A DNA stretch of 64,000 nucleotides from Pseudomonas parakoreensis. GTDB taxonomy: Bacteria; Pseudomonadota; Gammaproteobacteria; Pseudomonadales; Pseudomonadaceae. The stretch is from the NCBI RefSeq assembly GCF_021602155.1, contig NZ_BQHY01000013.1, positions 1 through 64,000 on the forward strand, in the 5' to 3' direction. The notes under the pieces are model-generated. The model saw only the letters and a list, made by a program, of their open reading frames with translations. It did not search any database and was not told where the DNA came from. Positions 38,097 to 47,463 of the stretch are shown in pieces; position 1 is the first letter of the stretch; every line of letters begins with the position of its first letter. Both the position numbers and the translations under genes were made by a program.

Positions 38097-39551
38097 GTGA
38101 TCCAGTTTTTACTCAACCAGGAACTCCGTAGCGAGCACGCCCTGGACCCGAATCTGACCGTGCTCAATTACCTGCGTGAGCATGTAGGCAAATCCGGCAC
38201 CAAAGAAGGCTGCGCCAGCGGCGACTGTGGCGCCTGCACCGTAGTAGTCGGCGAGTTGCAAACCGATGACGCCGGCCGCGAACACATTCGCTATCGCAGC
38301 CTCAACTCGTGCCTGACCTTTGTGTCGTCGCTGCACGGCAAACAACTGATCAGCGTCGAAGACCTCAAGCACCAGGGCGAACTGCACAGCGTGCAGCAAG
38401 CCATGGTCGAGTGCCACGGCTCGCAGTGCGGCTTCTGCACCCCCGGTTTCGTCATGTCGCTGTTCGCCCTGCAAAAGAACAGCGATGCACCGGATCAGGC
38501 CAAGGCGCACGAAGCGCTGGCCGGCAATCTCTGCCGCTGCACCGGCTACCGGCCGATTCTCGCCGCCGCCGAGCAATCCTGCTGCGGCAAACAGCCGGAC
38601 CAGTTCGATGCCCGCGAAGCCGAGACCATCGCCCGCCTCAAAGCCATCGCCCCGACCGATATCGGTGAACTCAACAGTGGCGACAAGCGCTGCCTGGTGC
38701 CGCTGACCGTGGCCGATCTGGCTGATCTGTATGACGCTTACCCACAAGCGCGGCTGCTGGCCGGCGGTACCGATCTGGCGCTGGAAGTCACCCAGTTTCA
38801 CCGCACCTTGCCGGTGATGATCTACGTCGGCAACGTCGCCGAAATGAAGCGCATCGAAAGCTTCGATGACCGCCTCGAAATCGGCGCCGCCACCGCCCTC
38901 TCCGACTGCTACGAAGCGCTGACTGCCGAATACCCGGACTTCGGCGAACTGCTGCACCGCTTTGCCTCGCTGCAGATCCGCAACCAGGGCACCCTCGGCG
39001 GCAACATCGGCAACGCCTCGCCGATCGGTGATTCGCCACCGCTGCTGATCGCCCTCGGCGCGCAGGTGGTGCTGTGCAAGGGTGAAACCCGGCGCACCCT
39101 GAACCTGGAAGATTACTTCATCGACTACAAGGTCACCGCCCGTCAGGAAAGCGAGTTCATCGAGAAGATCATCGTCCCGCGTGCCACGGCCGGGCAGCGT
39201 TTCCGCGCCTACAAGGTCTCCAAGCGTCTGGACGATGACATTTCCGCCGTCTGCGCCGCCTTCAATCTGCGCGTCGAGAATGGCGTGATCACTGACGCAC
39301 GCGTGGCGTTCGGCGGCATGGCCGCGATCCCCAAACGCGCCGCCCATTGCGAAGCCTTGCTGCTCGGCCAGCCATTCAGCAACGCCGTTATCGAACGCGC
39401 CTGCGCCGCACTGGGCGAAGACTTCACGCCGCTCTCGGACTTCCGCGCCAGCAAGGAATATCGCCTGCTCAGCGCGCAGAACCTGCTGCGCAAATACTTC
39501 ATCGAACTGCAAACACCGCACATCGAGACTCGGGTGACCGCTTATGTCTAA
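38097..39551 (+). CDS. xdhA: Xanthine dehydrogenase small subunit (FeS/FAD)
   Basis: This is the electron-transfer subunit of the molybdenum hydroxylase that oxidises hypoxanthine and xanthine to urate. The 484-residue protein has a plant-type [2Fe-2S] motif GCASGDCGACTV (about residue 38), a second cluster with CGFCTPGF and CRCTGYRPI, then an FAD domain with LAGGTDLALEV and NQGTLGGNIGNASPIGD. The start is GTG at 38097. Its end overlaps xdhB by eight bases. Confidence 0.96.
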   Translation: MIQFLLNQELRSEHALDPNLTVLNYLREHVGKSGTKEGCASGDCGACTVVVGELQTDDAGREHIRYRSLNSCLTFVSSLHGKQLISVEDLKHQGELHSVQQAMVECHGSQCGFCTPGFVMSLFALQKNSDAPDQAKAHEALAGNLCRCTGYRPILAAAEQSCCGKQPDQFDAREAETIARLKAIAPTDIGELNSGDKRCLVPLTVADLADLYDAYPQARLLAGGTDLALEVTQFHRTLPVMIYVGNVAEMKRIESFDDRLEIGAATALSDCYEALTAEYPDFGELLHRFASLQIRNQGTLGGNIGNASPIGDSPPLLIALGAQVVLCKGETRRTLNLEDYFIDYKVTARQESEFIEKIIVPRATAGQRFRAYKVSKRLDDDISAVCAAFNLRVENGVITDARVAFGGMAAIPKRAAHCEALLLGQPFSNAVIERACAALGEDFTPLSDFRASKEYRLLSAQNLLRKYFIELQTPHIETRVTAYV

Positions 39552-41943
39552 CCATCACGCCGTAGAGAAGACTCAAGCCGAACTGGCGGAATTGTTCGCC
39601 AGGGACCTGACCACCGGCGTCGGCCGCAGCGTCAAGCACGACAGCGCCGCCAAGCATGTGTCCGGTGAAGCGCAGTACATCGACGATCGCCTGGAATTCC
39701 CCAATCAACTGCACGTTTATGCACGGCTGTCGGACCGCGCCCACGCGAAAATCATCCGCATAGACACCAAGCCCTGCTACGCCTTCGAAGGCGTGCGCAT
39801 TGCGATCACCCACGAAGACGTGCCGGGCCTGAAAGACATCGGCCCGCTGCTGCCGGGCGATCCGCTGCTGGCGATCGATGACGTGCAGTTCGTCGGTCAA
39901 CCAGTGCTGGCCGTGGCCGCGAAAGATCTGGAAACCGCGCGTAAAGCCGCGATGGCCGCGATCATCGAATACGAAGATCTGGAGCCGGTGCTGGACGTGG
40001 TCGAAGCCCTGCGCAAACGCCATTTCGTACTCGACAGCCACACCCATCAGCGTGGCGATTCGGCTTCGGCATTGGCCACCGCCGAACACCGCATTCAAGG
40101 CACGCTGCACATCGGCGGCCAGGAACACTTTTATCTGGAGACGCAGATCTCCTCGGTAATGCCCACCGAAGACGGCGGCATGATCGTTTACTGCTCGACG
40201 CAGAACCCCACCGAAGTGCAGAAACTGGTGGCCGAAGTGCTCGACGTGTCGATGAACAAGATCGTCGTCGACATGCGCCGCATGGGCGGTGGTTTCGGCG
40301 GCAAGGAAACCCAGGCCGCCAGCCCGGCGTGCCTGTGCGCGGTGATCGCGCACCTCACCGGCCAGCCGACCAAGATGCGCCTGCCACGGGTCGAAGACAT
40401 GCTGATGACCGGCAAGCGCCACCCGTTCTATGTCGAGTACGACGTCGGCTTCGACAGCACCGGGCGCCTGCACGGCATCGCCATGGACCTGGCCGGCAAC
40501 TGCGGCTGTTCGCCGGACCTTTCCGCTTCGATTGTCGACCGGGCGATGTTCCACTCGGACAACTCTTATTACCTCGGTGACGCGACCATCAACGGCCACC
40601 GCTGCAAGACCAACACCGCGTCGAACACTGCTTACCGGGGTTTCGGCGGCCCGCAAGGGATGGTCGCCATCGAAGAAGTGATGGACGCGATTGCCCGCCA
40701 TCTCAACCTCGATCCACTGGCCGTGCGCAAGGCCAACTACTACGGCAAGACTGAGCGCAACGTCACCCACTACTACCAGACCGTCGAGCACAACATGCTC
40801 GAAGAGATGACCGCCGAGCTGGAAGAAAGCAGCCAGTACGCCGAGCGCCGCGAGGCGATCCGCCGCTACAACGCCAACAGCCCGATCCTGAAAAAAGGCC
40901 TGGCGCTGACCCCGGTGAAATTCGGCATTTCCTTCACCGCCAGTTTCCTCAACCAGGCCGGCGCGCTGATCCACGTTTACACCGACGGCAGCATCCACCT
41001 GAACCACGGCGGCACGGAAATGGGCCAGGGCCTCAACACCAAAGTCGCGCAGGTGGTGGCCGAAGTGTTCCAGGTGGAAATGGATCGCGTGCAGATCACC
41101 GCGACTAACACCGACAAAGTGCCAAACACCTCGCCGACTGCGGCTTCCAGCGGCGCTGACCTCAACGGCAAGGCCGCGCAGAATGCCGCCGAGATCATCA
41201 AGCAGCGTCTGGTGGAGTTCGCCGCACGGCACTACAAGGTCAGCGAAGAAGATGTGGAATTCCACAACGGCCATGTGCGCGTGCGTGACCACATCATGAC
41301 CTTCGAGGCGCTGATCCAACTGGCGTATTTCAATCAGGTCTCGCTGTCGAGCACCGGTTTCTACAAGACCCCGAAAATCTACTACGACCGCAGCCAGGCC
41401 CGGGGCCGGCCGTTCTACTACTTCGCCTTCGGCGCAGCGTGCTGCGAGGTGATCGTCGACACCCTGACCGGCGAGTACAAGATGCTGCGTACCGACATCC
41501 TCCACGACGTCGGCGCCTCGCTGAACCCGGCGATCGACATCGGTCAGGTCGAGGGCGGTTTCATCCAGGGCATGGGCTGGCTGACCATGGAAGAGCTGGT
41601 CTGGAACAACAAGGGCAAGCTGATGACCAACGGCCCGGCCAGCTACAAGATCCCGGCCGTGGCGGACATGCCGCTGGACCTGCGGGTGAAACTGGTGGAA
41701 AACCGCAAGAACCCGGAAGACACGGTGTTCCATTCCAAGGCCGTCGGTGAGCCGCCGTTCATGCTCGGGATTGCCGCGTGGTGCGCGATCAAGGACGCGG
41801 TGGCAAGCCTCGGTGACTACAAGCATCAACCGCAGATCGATGCGCCGGCGACCCCGGAGCGGGTGTTGTGGGGGTGTGAGCAGATGCGCCAGCTCAAGAC
41901 GGTGAAAGCGGTCGAAGCTGAAACCGAGCTGGCTCCGCTCTAG
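39544..41943 (+). CDS. xdhB: Xanthine dehydrogenase large subunit (molybdopterin)
   Basis: This is the catalytic subunit, 799 residues, binding the molybdenum cofactor. Recognisable stretches include RMGGGFGGKETQA, the AYRGFGGPQGM loop (substrate Arg region), HGGTEMGQGLNTK and the active-site Glu loop AVGEPPFMLGIAAW near residue 733. The overlap with xdhA implies coupling. It is followed by a class B REP pair. Confidence 0.96.
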   Translation: MSNHHAVEKTQAELAELFARDLTTGVGRSVKHDSAAKHVSGEAQYIDDRLEFPNQLHVYARLSDRAHAKIIRIDTKPCYAFEGVRIAITHEDVPGLKDIGPLLPGDPLLAIDDVQFVGQPVLAVAAKDLETARKAAMAAIIEYEDLEPVLDVVEALRKRHFVLDSHTHQRGDSASALATAEHRIQGTLHIGGQEHFYLETQISSVMPTEDGGMIVYCSTQNPTEVQKLVAEVLDVSMNKIVVDMRRMGGGFGGKETQAASPACLCAVIAHLTGQPTKMRLPRVEDMLMTGKRHPFYVEYDVGFDSTGRLHGIAMDLAGNCGCSPDLSASIVDRAMFHSDNSYYLGDATINGHRCKTNTASNTAYRGFGGPQGMVAIEEVMDAIARHLNLDPLAVRKANYYGKTERNVTHYYQTVEHNMLEEMTAELEESSQYAERREAIRRYNANSPILKKGLALTPVKFGISFTASFLNQAGALIHVYTDGSIHLNHGGTEMGQGLNTKVAQVVAEVFQVEMDRVQITATNTDKVPNTSPTAASSGADLNGKAAQNAAEIIKQRLVEFAARHYKVSEEDVEFHNGHVRVRDHIMTFEALIQLAYFNQVSLSSTGFYKTPKIYYDRSQARGRPFYYFAFGAACCEVIVDTLTGEYKMLRTDILHDVGASLNPAIDIGQVEGGFIQGMGWLTMEELVWNNKGKLMTNGPASYKIPAVADMPLDLRVKLVENRKNPEDTVFHSKAVGEPPFMLGIAAWCAIKDAVASLGDYKHQPQIDAPATPERVLWGCEQMRQLKTVKAVEAETELAPL

Positions 41944-41958
41944 ACCGAGGCGCGGCCA

Positions 41959-42049
41959 ATCGCTGGCAAGCCAGCTCCCACAGTGATCCGTGGTGATTTC
42001 ACGATTTGCGGTACACCACAAAACCTGTGGGAGCTGGCTTGCCAGCGAT
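41959..42049. repeat. REP pair, class B, within the xdh operon
   Basis: Inverted copies of ATCGCTGGCAAGCCAGCTCC plus CACAG lie between xdhB and xdhC. A pair inside an operon may modulate the relative levels of the two parts of the transcript. Confidence 0.9.
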
Positions 42050-42086
42050 GCGGCCCGAACAGACAACGACAGATGTCGAGGTGAAC

Positions 42087-42944
42087 ATGTACAACTGGAT
42101 CGACGCCCTCGCCGACCTGCAGAACCAGGGCGAACCCTGCGTTCTGGTGACGATCATCGAAGAACTCGGCTCGACCCCGCGCAACGCCGGTTCGAAAATG
42201 GTCGTCAGCGCGAAACAGACCTTCGACACCATCGGTGGCGGGCATCTGGAATACAAAGCCATGCAGATCGCCCGCGAGATGCTCGCCAGCGGCAAGCAGG
42301 TCACCCATCTGGAGCGTTTCAGCCTTGGTGCCAGCCTCGGCCAGTGCTGCGGTGGCGCCACCGTGTTGCTGTTCGAACCGATGGGCCAGGTGCAGGCGCA
42401 AATTGCCGTGTTCGGCGCCGGACATGTCGGCCGCGCGCTGGTGCCGCTGCTCGCCAGTCTGCCGTGCCGGGTGCGCTGGATCGATTCGCGGGAAGAGGAA
42501 TTCCCCGACCAGATTCCCCACGGCGTGCGTAAAATCGTCGCCGAAGAGCCTGTGGATGAAATTGATGACCTGCCCGCCGGCAGCTACTGCATCGTCATGA
42601 CCCACAACCATCAGCTCGACCTGGAACTGACGGCCGCGCTCCTCAAGCGCAACGACTTCGCTTACTTCGGCCTGATCGGTTCGAAGACCAAACGCGTCAA
42701 ATTCGAACATCGCCTGCGTGATCGCGGTTTCGACAGCAGCGTCGTGCAACGCATGCGCTGCCCGATGGGCATCGGCGAAGTCAAAGGCAAACTGCCCGTG
42801 GAAATCGCCATCTCCATCGCCGGCGAAATCATCGCCACCTATAACGCCAATTTCGGCCAGCACAGCGCCAGCGCCGAACCGATTGCCAAACTGCTGCCGG
42901 TTTCCCGGCGCAGTCAGGCCGCCACACTCAAAGCCTCAAACTGA
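42087..42944 (+). CDS. xdhC: Xanthine dehydrogenase accessory protein XdhC
   Basis: This binds and sulfurates/inserts the molybdenum cofactor into XdhB. The 285-residue protein has the XdhC/CoxI N-terminal segment (VLVTIIEELGSTPRNAGSKMVV) and a Rossmann-like C-terminal domain (IAVFGAGHVGRALVPLLASL, then FAYFGLIGSKTKRVKF). GAGGTGAAC precedes the ATG; the upstream frame runs into the REP and is rejected. Confidence 0.94.
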   Translation: MYNWIDALADLQNQGEPCVLVTIIEELGSTPRNAGSKMVVSAKQTFDTIGGGHLEYKAMQIAREMLASGKQVTHLERFSLGASLGQCCGGATVLLFEPMGQVQAQIAVFGAGHVGRALVPLLASLPCRVRWIDSREEEFPDQIPHGVRKIVAEEPVDEIDDLPAGSYCIVMTHNHQLDLELTAALLKRNDFAYFGLIGSKTKRVKFEHRLRDRGFDSSVVQRMRCPMGIGEVKGKLPVEIAISIAGEIIATYNANFGQHSASAEPIAKLLPVSRRSQAATLKASN

Positions 42945-42957
42945 TTAGAGAACCCTC

Positions 42958-44262
42958 ATGCCTCTGACTCGCAAAGCCTACCGCGCCGCCATCCTGCACA
43001 GCATCGCCGACCCCGCCGAGGTCGGTATCGAAGCCTCCTACGAATATTTCGAGGACGGCCTGCTGGTGGTCGATGGCGGCAAGATCAGTGCCCTCGGCCA
43101 CGCCAGCGAACTGCTGCCGACCCTGCCGGCGGACATCGAGATCACCCACTATCAGGATGCGCTGATCACCCCGGGCTTCATCGACACCCACATCCACCTG
43201 CCGCAAACCGGCATGGTCGGGGCCTACGGCGAGCAACTGCTGGACTGGCTCAACACCTACACCTTCCCGTGCGAAAGCCAGTTCGGTGACAAGACCCACG
43301 CTGATGAAGTCGCGGACATTTTTATCAAGGAACTGCTGCGCAACGGCACCACCACCGCGCTGGTGTTCGGCAGCGTGCACCCGCAGTCGGTGAATTCGTT
43401 TTTCGAGGCCGCCGAGAAGCTCGACCTGCGGATGATCGCCGGCAAGGTGATGATGGACCGCAACGCGCCGGATTATCTGACCGACACCGCCGAATCCAGC
43501 TACGTAGAGAGCAAGGCGCTGATCGAGCGCTGGCACGGCAAGGGCCGCCTGCACTACGCGGTCACCCCGCGTTTCGCCCCGACCAGCACCCCGGAACAAC
43601 TGACCCTCGCCGGCCAGTTGCTGACCGAATACCCGGATCTGTACATGCAGACCCACATCAGCGAGAACCTCAAGGAAATCGAGTGGGTCAAGGAACTGTT
43701 CCCGGAGCGCAAGGGCTATCTGGACGTTTACGATCACTACCAGCTGCTCGGCGAGCGCTCGGTGTTCGCCCACGGCGTGCACTTGTGCGACGACGAATGC
43801 GCGCGACTGGCGGAAACCGGCTCGGCGATCTCGTTCTGCCCGACCTCGAACTTCTTCCTCGGCAGCGGCCTGTTCAACCTGCCGATGGCCGAGAAGCACA
43901 AGCTGAATGTCGGTCTGGGCACCGACGTCGGTGGCGGCACCAGTTTCTCGCTGCTGCAAACCCTGAACGAAGCCTACAAAGTCATGCAGTTGCAGGGGGC
44001 GCGCCTAAGTCCGTTCAAGTCGCTGTACCTGGCGACCCTCGGCGGTGCGCGGGCACTGCGCCTGGAAGACAAGATCGGCAACCTGCAACCGGGTTCCGAT
44101 GCGGACTTCCTGGTGCTGGACTACAACGCTACGCCGCTGCTGAGCTATCGTTTGAAGCAGGCCAACAACATTGCCGAGACGTTGTTTGTGCTGATGACGC
44201 TCGGGGATGACCGCACGGTGCAGCAGACGTATGCGGCGGGTGCACTGGTGCATCAGCGCTGA
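42958..44262 (+). CDS. guaD: Guanine deaminase
   Basis: This converts guanine to xanthine, feeding XdhAB. The 434-residue protein is a zinc amidohydrolase with PGFIDTHIHLPQTGM (HxH metal site, about residue 75), the TTTALVFGSVHP segment, MQTHISENLKEI (about 230), AHGVHLCDDE and GTDVGGGTSFS (metal-binding Asp, about 322). It starts 13 bases after xdhC, so it is part of the same operon, which ends at an intrinsic terminator. Confidence 0.96.
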   Translation: MPLTRKAYRAAILHSIADPAEVGIEASYEYFEDGLLVVDGGKISALGHASELLPTLPADIEITHYQDALITPGFIDTHIHLPQTGMVGAYGEQLLDWLNTYTFPCESQFGDKTHADEVADIFIKELLRNGTTTALVFGSVHPQSVNSFFEAAEKLDLRMIAGKVMMDRNAPDYLTDTAESSYVESKALIERWHGKGRLHYAVTPRFAPTSTPEQLTLAGQLLTEYPDLYMQTHISENLKEIEWVKELFPERKGYLDVYDHYQLLGERSVFAHGVHLCDDECARLAETGSAISFCPTSNFFLGSGLFNLPMAEKHKLNVGLGTDVGGGTSFSLLQTLNEAYKVMQLQGARLSPFKSLYLATLGGARALRLEDKIGNLQPGSDADFLVLDYNATPLLSYRLKQANNIAETLFVLMTLGDDRTVQQTYAAGALVHQR

Positions 44263-44276
44263 GTTTCCCAAGGCAT

Positions 44277-44316
44277 AAAAAATCCCCCAGCGCTTTTCAG
44301 CCTGGGGGATTTTTGT
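44277..44316 (+). terminator. Intrinsic terminator after guaD
   Basis: AAAAATCCCCCAG and CTGGGGGATTTTT form a perfect stem around an 11-base loop, with A on one side and T on the other, so it can serve both strands. Confidence 0.92.
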
Positions 44317-44332
44317 TGCCTGTCAGATTGCT

Positions 44333-44423
44333 ATCGCTGGCAAGCCAGCTCCCACAGGTTTTCCGGTGTATCGCAGATTCGGTGAACCCCACAAATCCCT
44401 GTGGGAGCTGGCTTGCCAGCGAT
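44333..44423. repeat. REP pair, class B
   Basis: Inverted copies of the GCTGGCAAGCCAGCTCCCAC repeat lie between the guaD terminator and the convergent GntR gene. Confidence 0.92.
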
Positions 44424-44443
44424 TGGGGCGACTCGGTGTCAGC

Positions 44444-45208
44444 TCAAAGCTTGGCCGCCGGACGCCCAGGCTTCTTGGTCTGCAGCAAATGCGAGAACAC
44501 TGCATGCAGGTCATCCGACGCACTTTCCTCATCGAGGTTGAGCTTGCTGTCGATGTGGTCCATGTGGTGCATCATCAGGTCCACCGCCAGCTCACCGTTG
44601 CGCGCTTCGATGGCGTCGATCAACTGGGTGTGCTCGTCGTAGGAGCAATGCGAGCGGTTGCCGCTTTCGTACTGGGCGATGATCAGCGAGGTCTGCGAGA
44701 CCAGGCTGCGCTGGAAGCTGATCAGTGGCGCATTTTTCGCCGCTTCGGCGAGTTTCAGGTGGAATTCGCCCGACAGACGGATACCGGCACCACGATCGCC
44801 GCGGGAGAAGCTGTCGCGCTCGTCGTTGACCATCTGGCGCAGTTCGGCGATCTGCTCGGCGGTGGCGTGCTGCACAGCCAATTCGGTGATCGCGCGCTCC
44901 ACCAGACGACGGGCCATGAACACCTGTCGCGCTTCTTCTACGCTCGGGCTGGCGACGACAGCGCCACGGTTCGGCCGCAACAGCACCACGCCTTCATGGG
45001 CCAGACGCGACAGTGCGCGGCGAATGATGGTGCGGCTGACCCCGAAGATTTCCCCCAGCGCTTCTTCGCTCAATTTTGTACCGGGCGCCAGACGCTGTTC
45101 GAGGATCGCCTCGAAAATGTGCGCGTAGACAATATCGTCCTGGGTTCCGCTGCGGCCGGCTTTGCCTGCTCGCGGTTGTTTCTTGAGGGGTTGCAACTGT
45201 TCGTTCAT
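44444..45208 (-). CDS. GntR-family (FCD subfamily) transcription regulator
   Basis: This 254-residue regulator has an N-terminal winged helix (LSEEALGEIFGVSRTIIRRALSRLAHEG) and a C-terminal FCD domain with the metal/ligand-binding pattern EFHLKLAEAA and YDEHTQLIDAI. ATG at 45208 is chosen because the longer frame (to 45418) covers a Cys-rich, unconserved stretch and the putative operator. It is divergent from the BenE-type transporter. By position and the P. aeruginosa gene order it may govern purine catabolism or transport. Confidence 0.88.
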   Translation of the reverse strand: MNEQLQPLKKQPRAGKAGRSGTQDDIVYAHIFEAILEQRLAPGTKLSEEALGEIFGVSRTIIRRALSRLAHEGVVLLRPNRGAVVASPSVEEARQVFMARRLVERAITELAVQHATAEQIAELRQMVNDERDSFSRGDRGAGIRLSGEFHLKLAEAAKNAPLISFQRSLVSQTSLIIAQYESGNRSHCSYDEHTQLIDAIEARNGELAVDLMMHHMDHIDSKLNLDEESASDDLHAVFSHLLQTKKPGRPAAKL

Positions 45209-45300
45209 GGGCACTCGAGTCGGGAGAACTGCGGCGAATAGACCGTGACTGTAATACGGCACAGTAGGTCGCTGGCAAGTATCGCGTAAAAAACAGCGCG

Positions 45301-45312
45301 ATTGTACACAAT
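45301..45312 (+). promoter_or_regulatory. Putative GntR operator
   Basis: ATTGTACACAAT has perfect 5-base arms (ATTGT, ACAAT) and resembles the TTGTATACAA-type sites bound by many FCD-class GntR proteins. It lies 93 bases before the GntR start and about 255 before the transporter. Confidence 0.5.
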
Positions 45313-45428
45313 GGATGGTGGCAACACGACTGTATGGCTGTTTGTGACCACGGCTGTATTGCAACGATCCGTTACGATTGAGTTTAGGCTTGATCGCAGA
45401 ATCCGCTTTTGCGCACACCTGCTCTTAT

Positions 45429-45512
45429 GTAGGAGCTGCCGAAGGCTGCGATCTCTTGATCTTGCTTCCAAACATCAAAATCAAAAGATCGCAGCCTTCG
45501 GCAGCTCCTACA
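45429..45512. repeat. REP pair, class A
   Basis: TGTAGGAGCTGCCGAAGGCT plus GCGATC is mirrored by the inverted copy ending at 45512, located in the 5' region of the transporter gene. Confidence 0.92.
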
Positions 45513-45565
45513 CAGGGTTCAGCGTAATTGCGGACATCTCCATCTGTATAAGGAACACCGCCGTC

Positions 45566-46756
45566 ATGAACGACGCCACCTACACCCGCCTGCGCCCTCT
45601 CGCCGACACTTCGCCCTCGGCGATCGTCGCCGGTTTCATCGCGATGATGACCGGCTACACCAGTTCGCTGGTGCTGATGTTCCAGGCCGGGCAAGCGGCG
45701 GGCCTGAGCAGCGGACAGATCTCTTCGTGGATCTGGGCGATCTCGATCGGCATGGCGGTGTGCTCGATCGGCTTGTCGCTGCGCTATCGCACACCGATCA
45801 CCATCGCCTGGTCGACCCCCGGTGCAGCCCTGTTGATCACCAGCCTGGGCGGTGTCAGCTACGGTGAGGCCATCGGCGCCTACATCACTTGCGCAGTACT
45901 GGTGACCATTTGCGGCCTGACCGGCAGCTTCGAACGCTTGGTGAAAAAAATCCCGGCATCGCTGGCGGCGGCGTTGCTGGCGGGGATTCTGTTCAAGATC
46001 GGCAGCGAAATCTTCGTCGCCGCACAGCACCGTACCGGGCTGGTGCTGGGGATGTTTTTCACCTATCTGCTGGTCAAGCGCCTGTCGCCGCGTTACGCCG
46101 TGCTCGCTGCATTGCTGATCGGTACCGCGCTGTCAGGCTTCATGGGGCTGCTGGATTTCAGCGGTTTTCACCTGGAAGTGGCGACGCCAGTCTGGACCAC
46201 GCCGCACTTCTCCCTCGCGGCGACCATCAGCATCGGCATTCCGCTGTTCGTGGTGGCGATGACCTCGCAGAACATGCCCGGCATCGCCGTGCTGCGCGCC
46301 GATGGCTACAACGTCCCGGCCTCGCCGCTGATCACTACCACCGGCATCGCCTCGTTGTTGCTGGCGCCGTTCGGTTCCCACGGGATCAACCTCGCGGCGA
46401 TCAGCGCAGCCATCTGCACCGGGCCGCACGCCCATGAAGATCGCAACAAACGCTACACCGCCGCGGTCTGGTGCGGGATTTTCTACGGGATTGCCGGGGT
46501 GTTTGGCGCCACATTAGCGGCGCTGTTTGCCGCACTGCCGAAAGAACTGGTGCTGTCGATTGCCGCATTGGCGCTGTTCGGTTCGATCATCAACGGTTTG
46601 AGCATTGCCATGACCGAGGTGAAAGAACGCGAGGCGGCGCTGATCACGTTCATGGTCACGGCGTCGGGGTTGACGCTGTTTTCCATTGGTTCGGCGTTCT
46701 GGGGGATTGTCGCGGGGGTTCTTACGCTGCTGATTTTGAATTGGCGTAAAGCTTAA
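45566..46756 (+). CDS. BenE-family benzoate/H+ symporter-like transporter
   Basis: This 396-residue inner-membrane protein has about 12 hydrophobic segments and BenE features such as GFIAMMTGYTSSL, ISIGMAVCSIGLSLRYRTPI and VVAMTSQNMPGIAVLRADGY near the middle. AAGGAAC precedes ATG 45566. Family members take up benzoate, but the purine-catabolism context leaves the true substrate open. It shares its control region with the divergent GntR regulator. Confidence 0.85.
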   Translation: MNDATYTRLRPLADTSPSAIVAGFIAMMTGYTSSLVLMFQAGQAAGLSSGQISSWIWAISIGMAVCSIGLSLRYRTPITIAWSTPGAALLITSLGGVSYGEAIGAYITCAVLVTICGLTGSFERLVKKIPASLAAALLAGILFKIGSEIFVAAQHRTGLVLGMFFTYLLVKRLSPRYAVLAALLIGTALSGFMGLLDFSGFHLEVATPVWTTPHFSLAATISIGIPLFVVAMTSQNMPGIAVLRADGYNVPASPLITTTGIASLLLAPFGSHGINLAAISAAICTGPHAHEDRNKRYTAAVWCGIFYGIAGVFGATLAALFAALPKELVLSIAALALFGSIINGLSIAMTEVKEREAALITFMVTASGLTLFSIGSAFWGIVAGVLTLLILNWRKA

Positions 46757-46759
46757 AGC

Positions 46760-46845
46760 AAAAGATCGCAGCCTTCGGCAGCTCCTACAGGGTGTACACC
46801 ATTCCCATGTAGGAGCTGCCGAAGGCTGCGATCTTTTGATCTTGC
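46760..46845. repeat. REP pair, class A
   Basis: AAAAGATCGCAGCCTTCGGC plus AGCTCCTACA is mirrored by the inverted copy reaching 46845, directly after the transporter stop. Confidence 0.92.
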
Positions 46846-46846
46846 A

Positions 46847-46880
46847 AAAAAACGGCGACCCGAAGGTCGCCGTTTTTTTC
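46847..46880. terminator. Bidirectional intrinsic terminator
   Basis: AAACGGCGACC and GGTCGCCGTTT form a perfect stem with a CGAA tetraloop, flanked by A and T runs of six or more. It sits between the convergent transporter and yggL genes and should stop both. Confidence 0.93.
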
Positions 46881-46884
46881 AGTA

Positions 46885-47229
46885 TCACTTGGCCGCGTTG
46901 ATCGGCTTTTCCGGATACCAGACGTCCAGCAGCGGGCTGACGGTCATGCCGGTCAGTTCGCTACGGTTTTTCAGCCAGGCTTCAACGGCAGCGCGCTGCT
47001 CTTCGTTGACCGAGCCACGCTTCTGCAGGCATACCAGACCGAAGTCATCGCCGCCGACATAACCCAGACCGTTGGCTTCCATGGCTTCTTTGATGAATGC
47101 TTCGAGGAAAGCGTCAATGGCTTCTTCGGACAAGTCTTCTTTGAAGTCCAGGTTCAGTTCGAAACCCAGCTCTTGAAATTCATCAACGCACAGTTTTTTG
47201 CGCAGACGCTGGGAACGGTTAGTCGCCAT
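46885..47229 (-). CDS. yggL: YggL family 50S ribosome-binding protein
   Basis: This is a 114-residue cytosolic protein of the YggL (DUF469) family, with the typical start NRSQRLRKKLCVDEFQELGFEL and the GGDDFGLV motif. Family members associate with the large ribosomal subunit. It is a single gene with AAGAGGATT before the ATG. Confidence 0.9.
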   Translation of the reverse strand: MATNRSQRLRKKLCVDEFQELGFELNLDFKEDLSEEAIDAFLEAFIKEAMEANGLGYVGGDDFGLVCLQKRGSVNEEQRAAVEAWLKNRSELTGMTVSPLLDVWYPEKPINAAK

Positions 47230-47463
47230 TGGAACAATCCTCTTAAGTAATAACGGCCGGCACTTTACCAGTTTAAGCCGTCAATTGCCCGACTCTCTGG
47301 GCGCTATGGCCGACCGCCTGTAAAAAAATAACGAAATGGCCGCCCCGGGCAAGGCACAAGCTGTTACACCTTGGGGCATAATGCCGACACTTTCATGACC
47401 ACTGAGGGCTTTTTCATCCATGCCCTCGTTATTTTTCCCCTCTTCTGCAGGGTTTTATTTCAT

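Larger units (their letters stand above)
45209..45565. other. Divergent control region between GntR and the transporter
   Basis: These 357 bases hold the putative GntR operator at 45301 and a class A REP pair at 45429-45512. No gene is supported. Confidence 0.6.

Noticed and set aside
38109-39521. A 470-codon minus-strand frame opposite xdhA
   Set aside because: It is a shadow of xdhA, which has all its cofactor motifs. The minus frame shows no domain.
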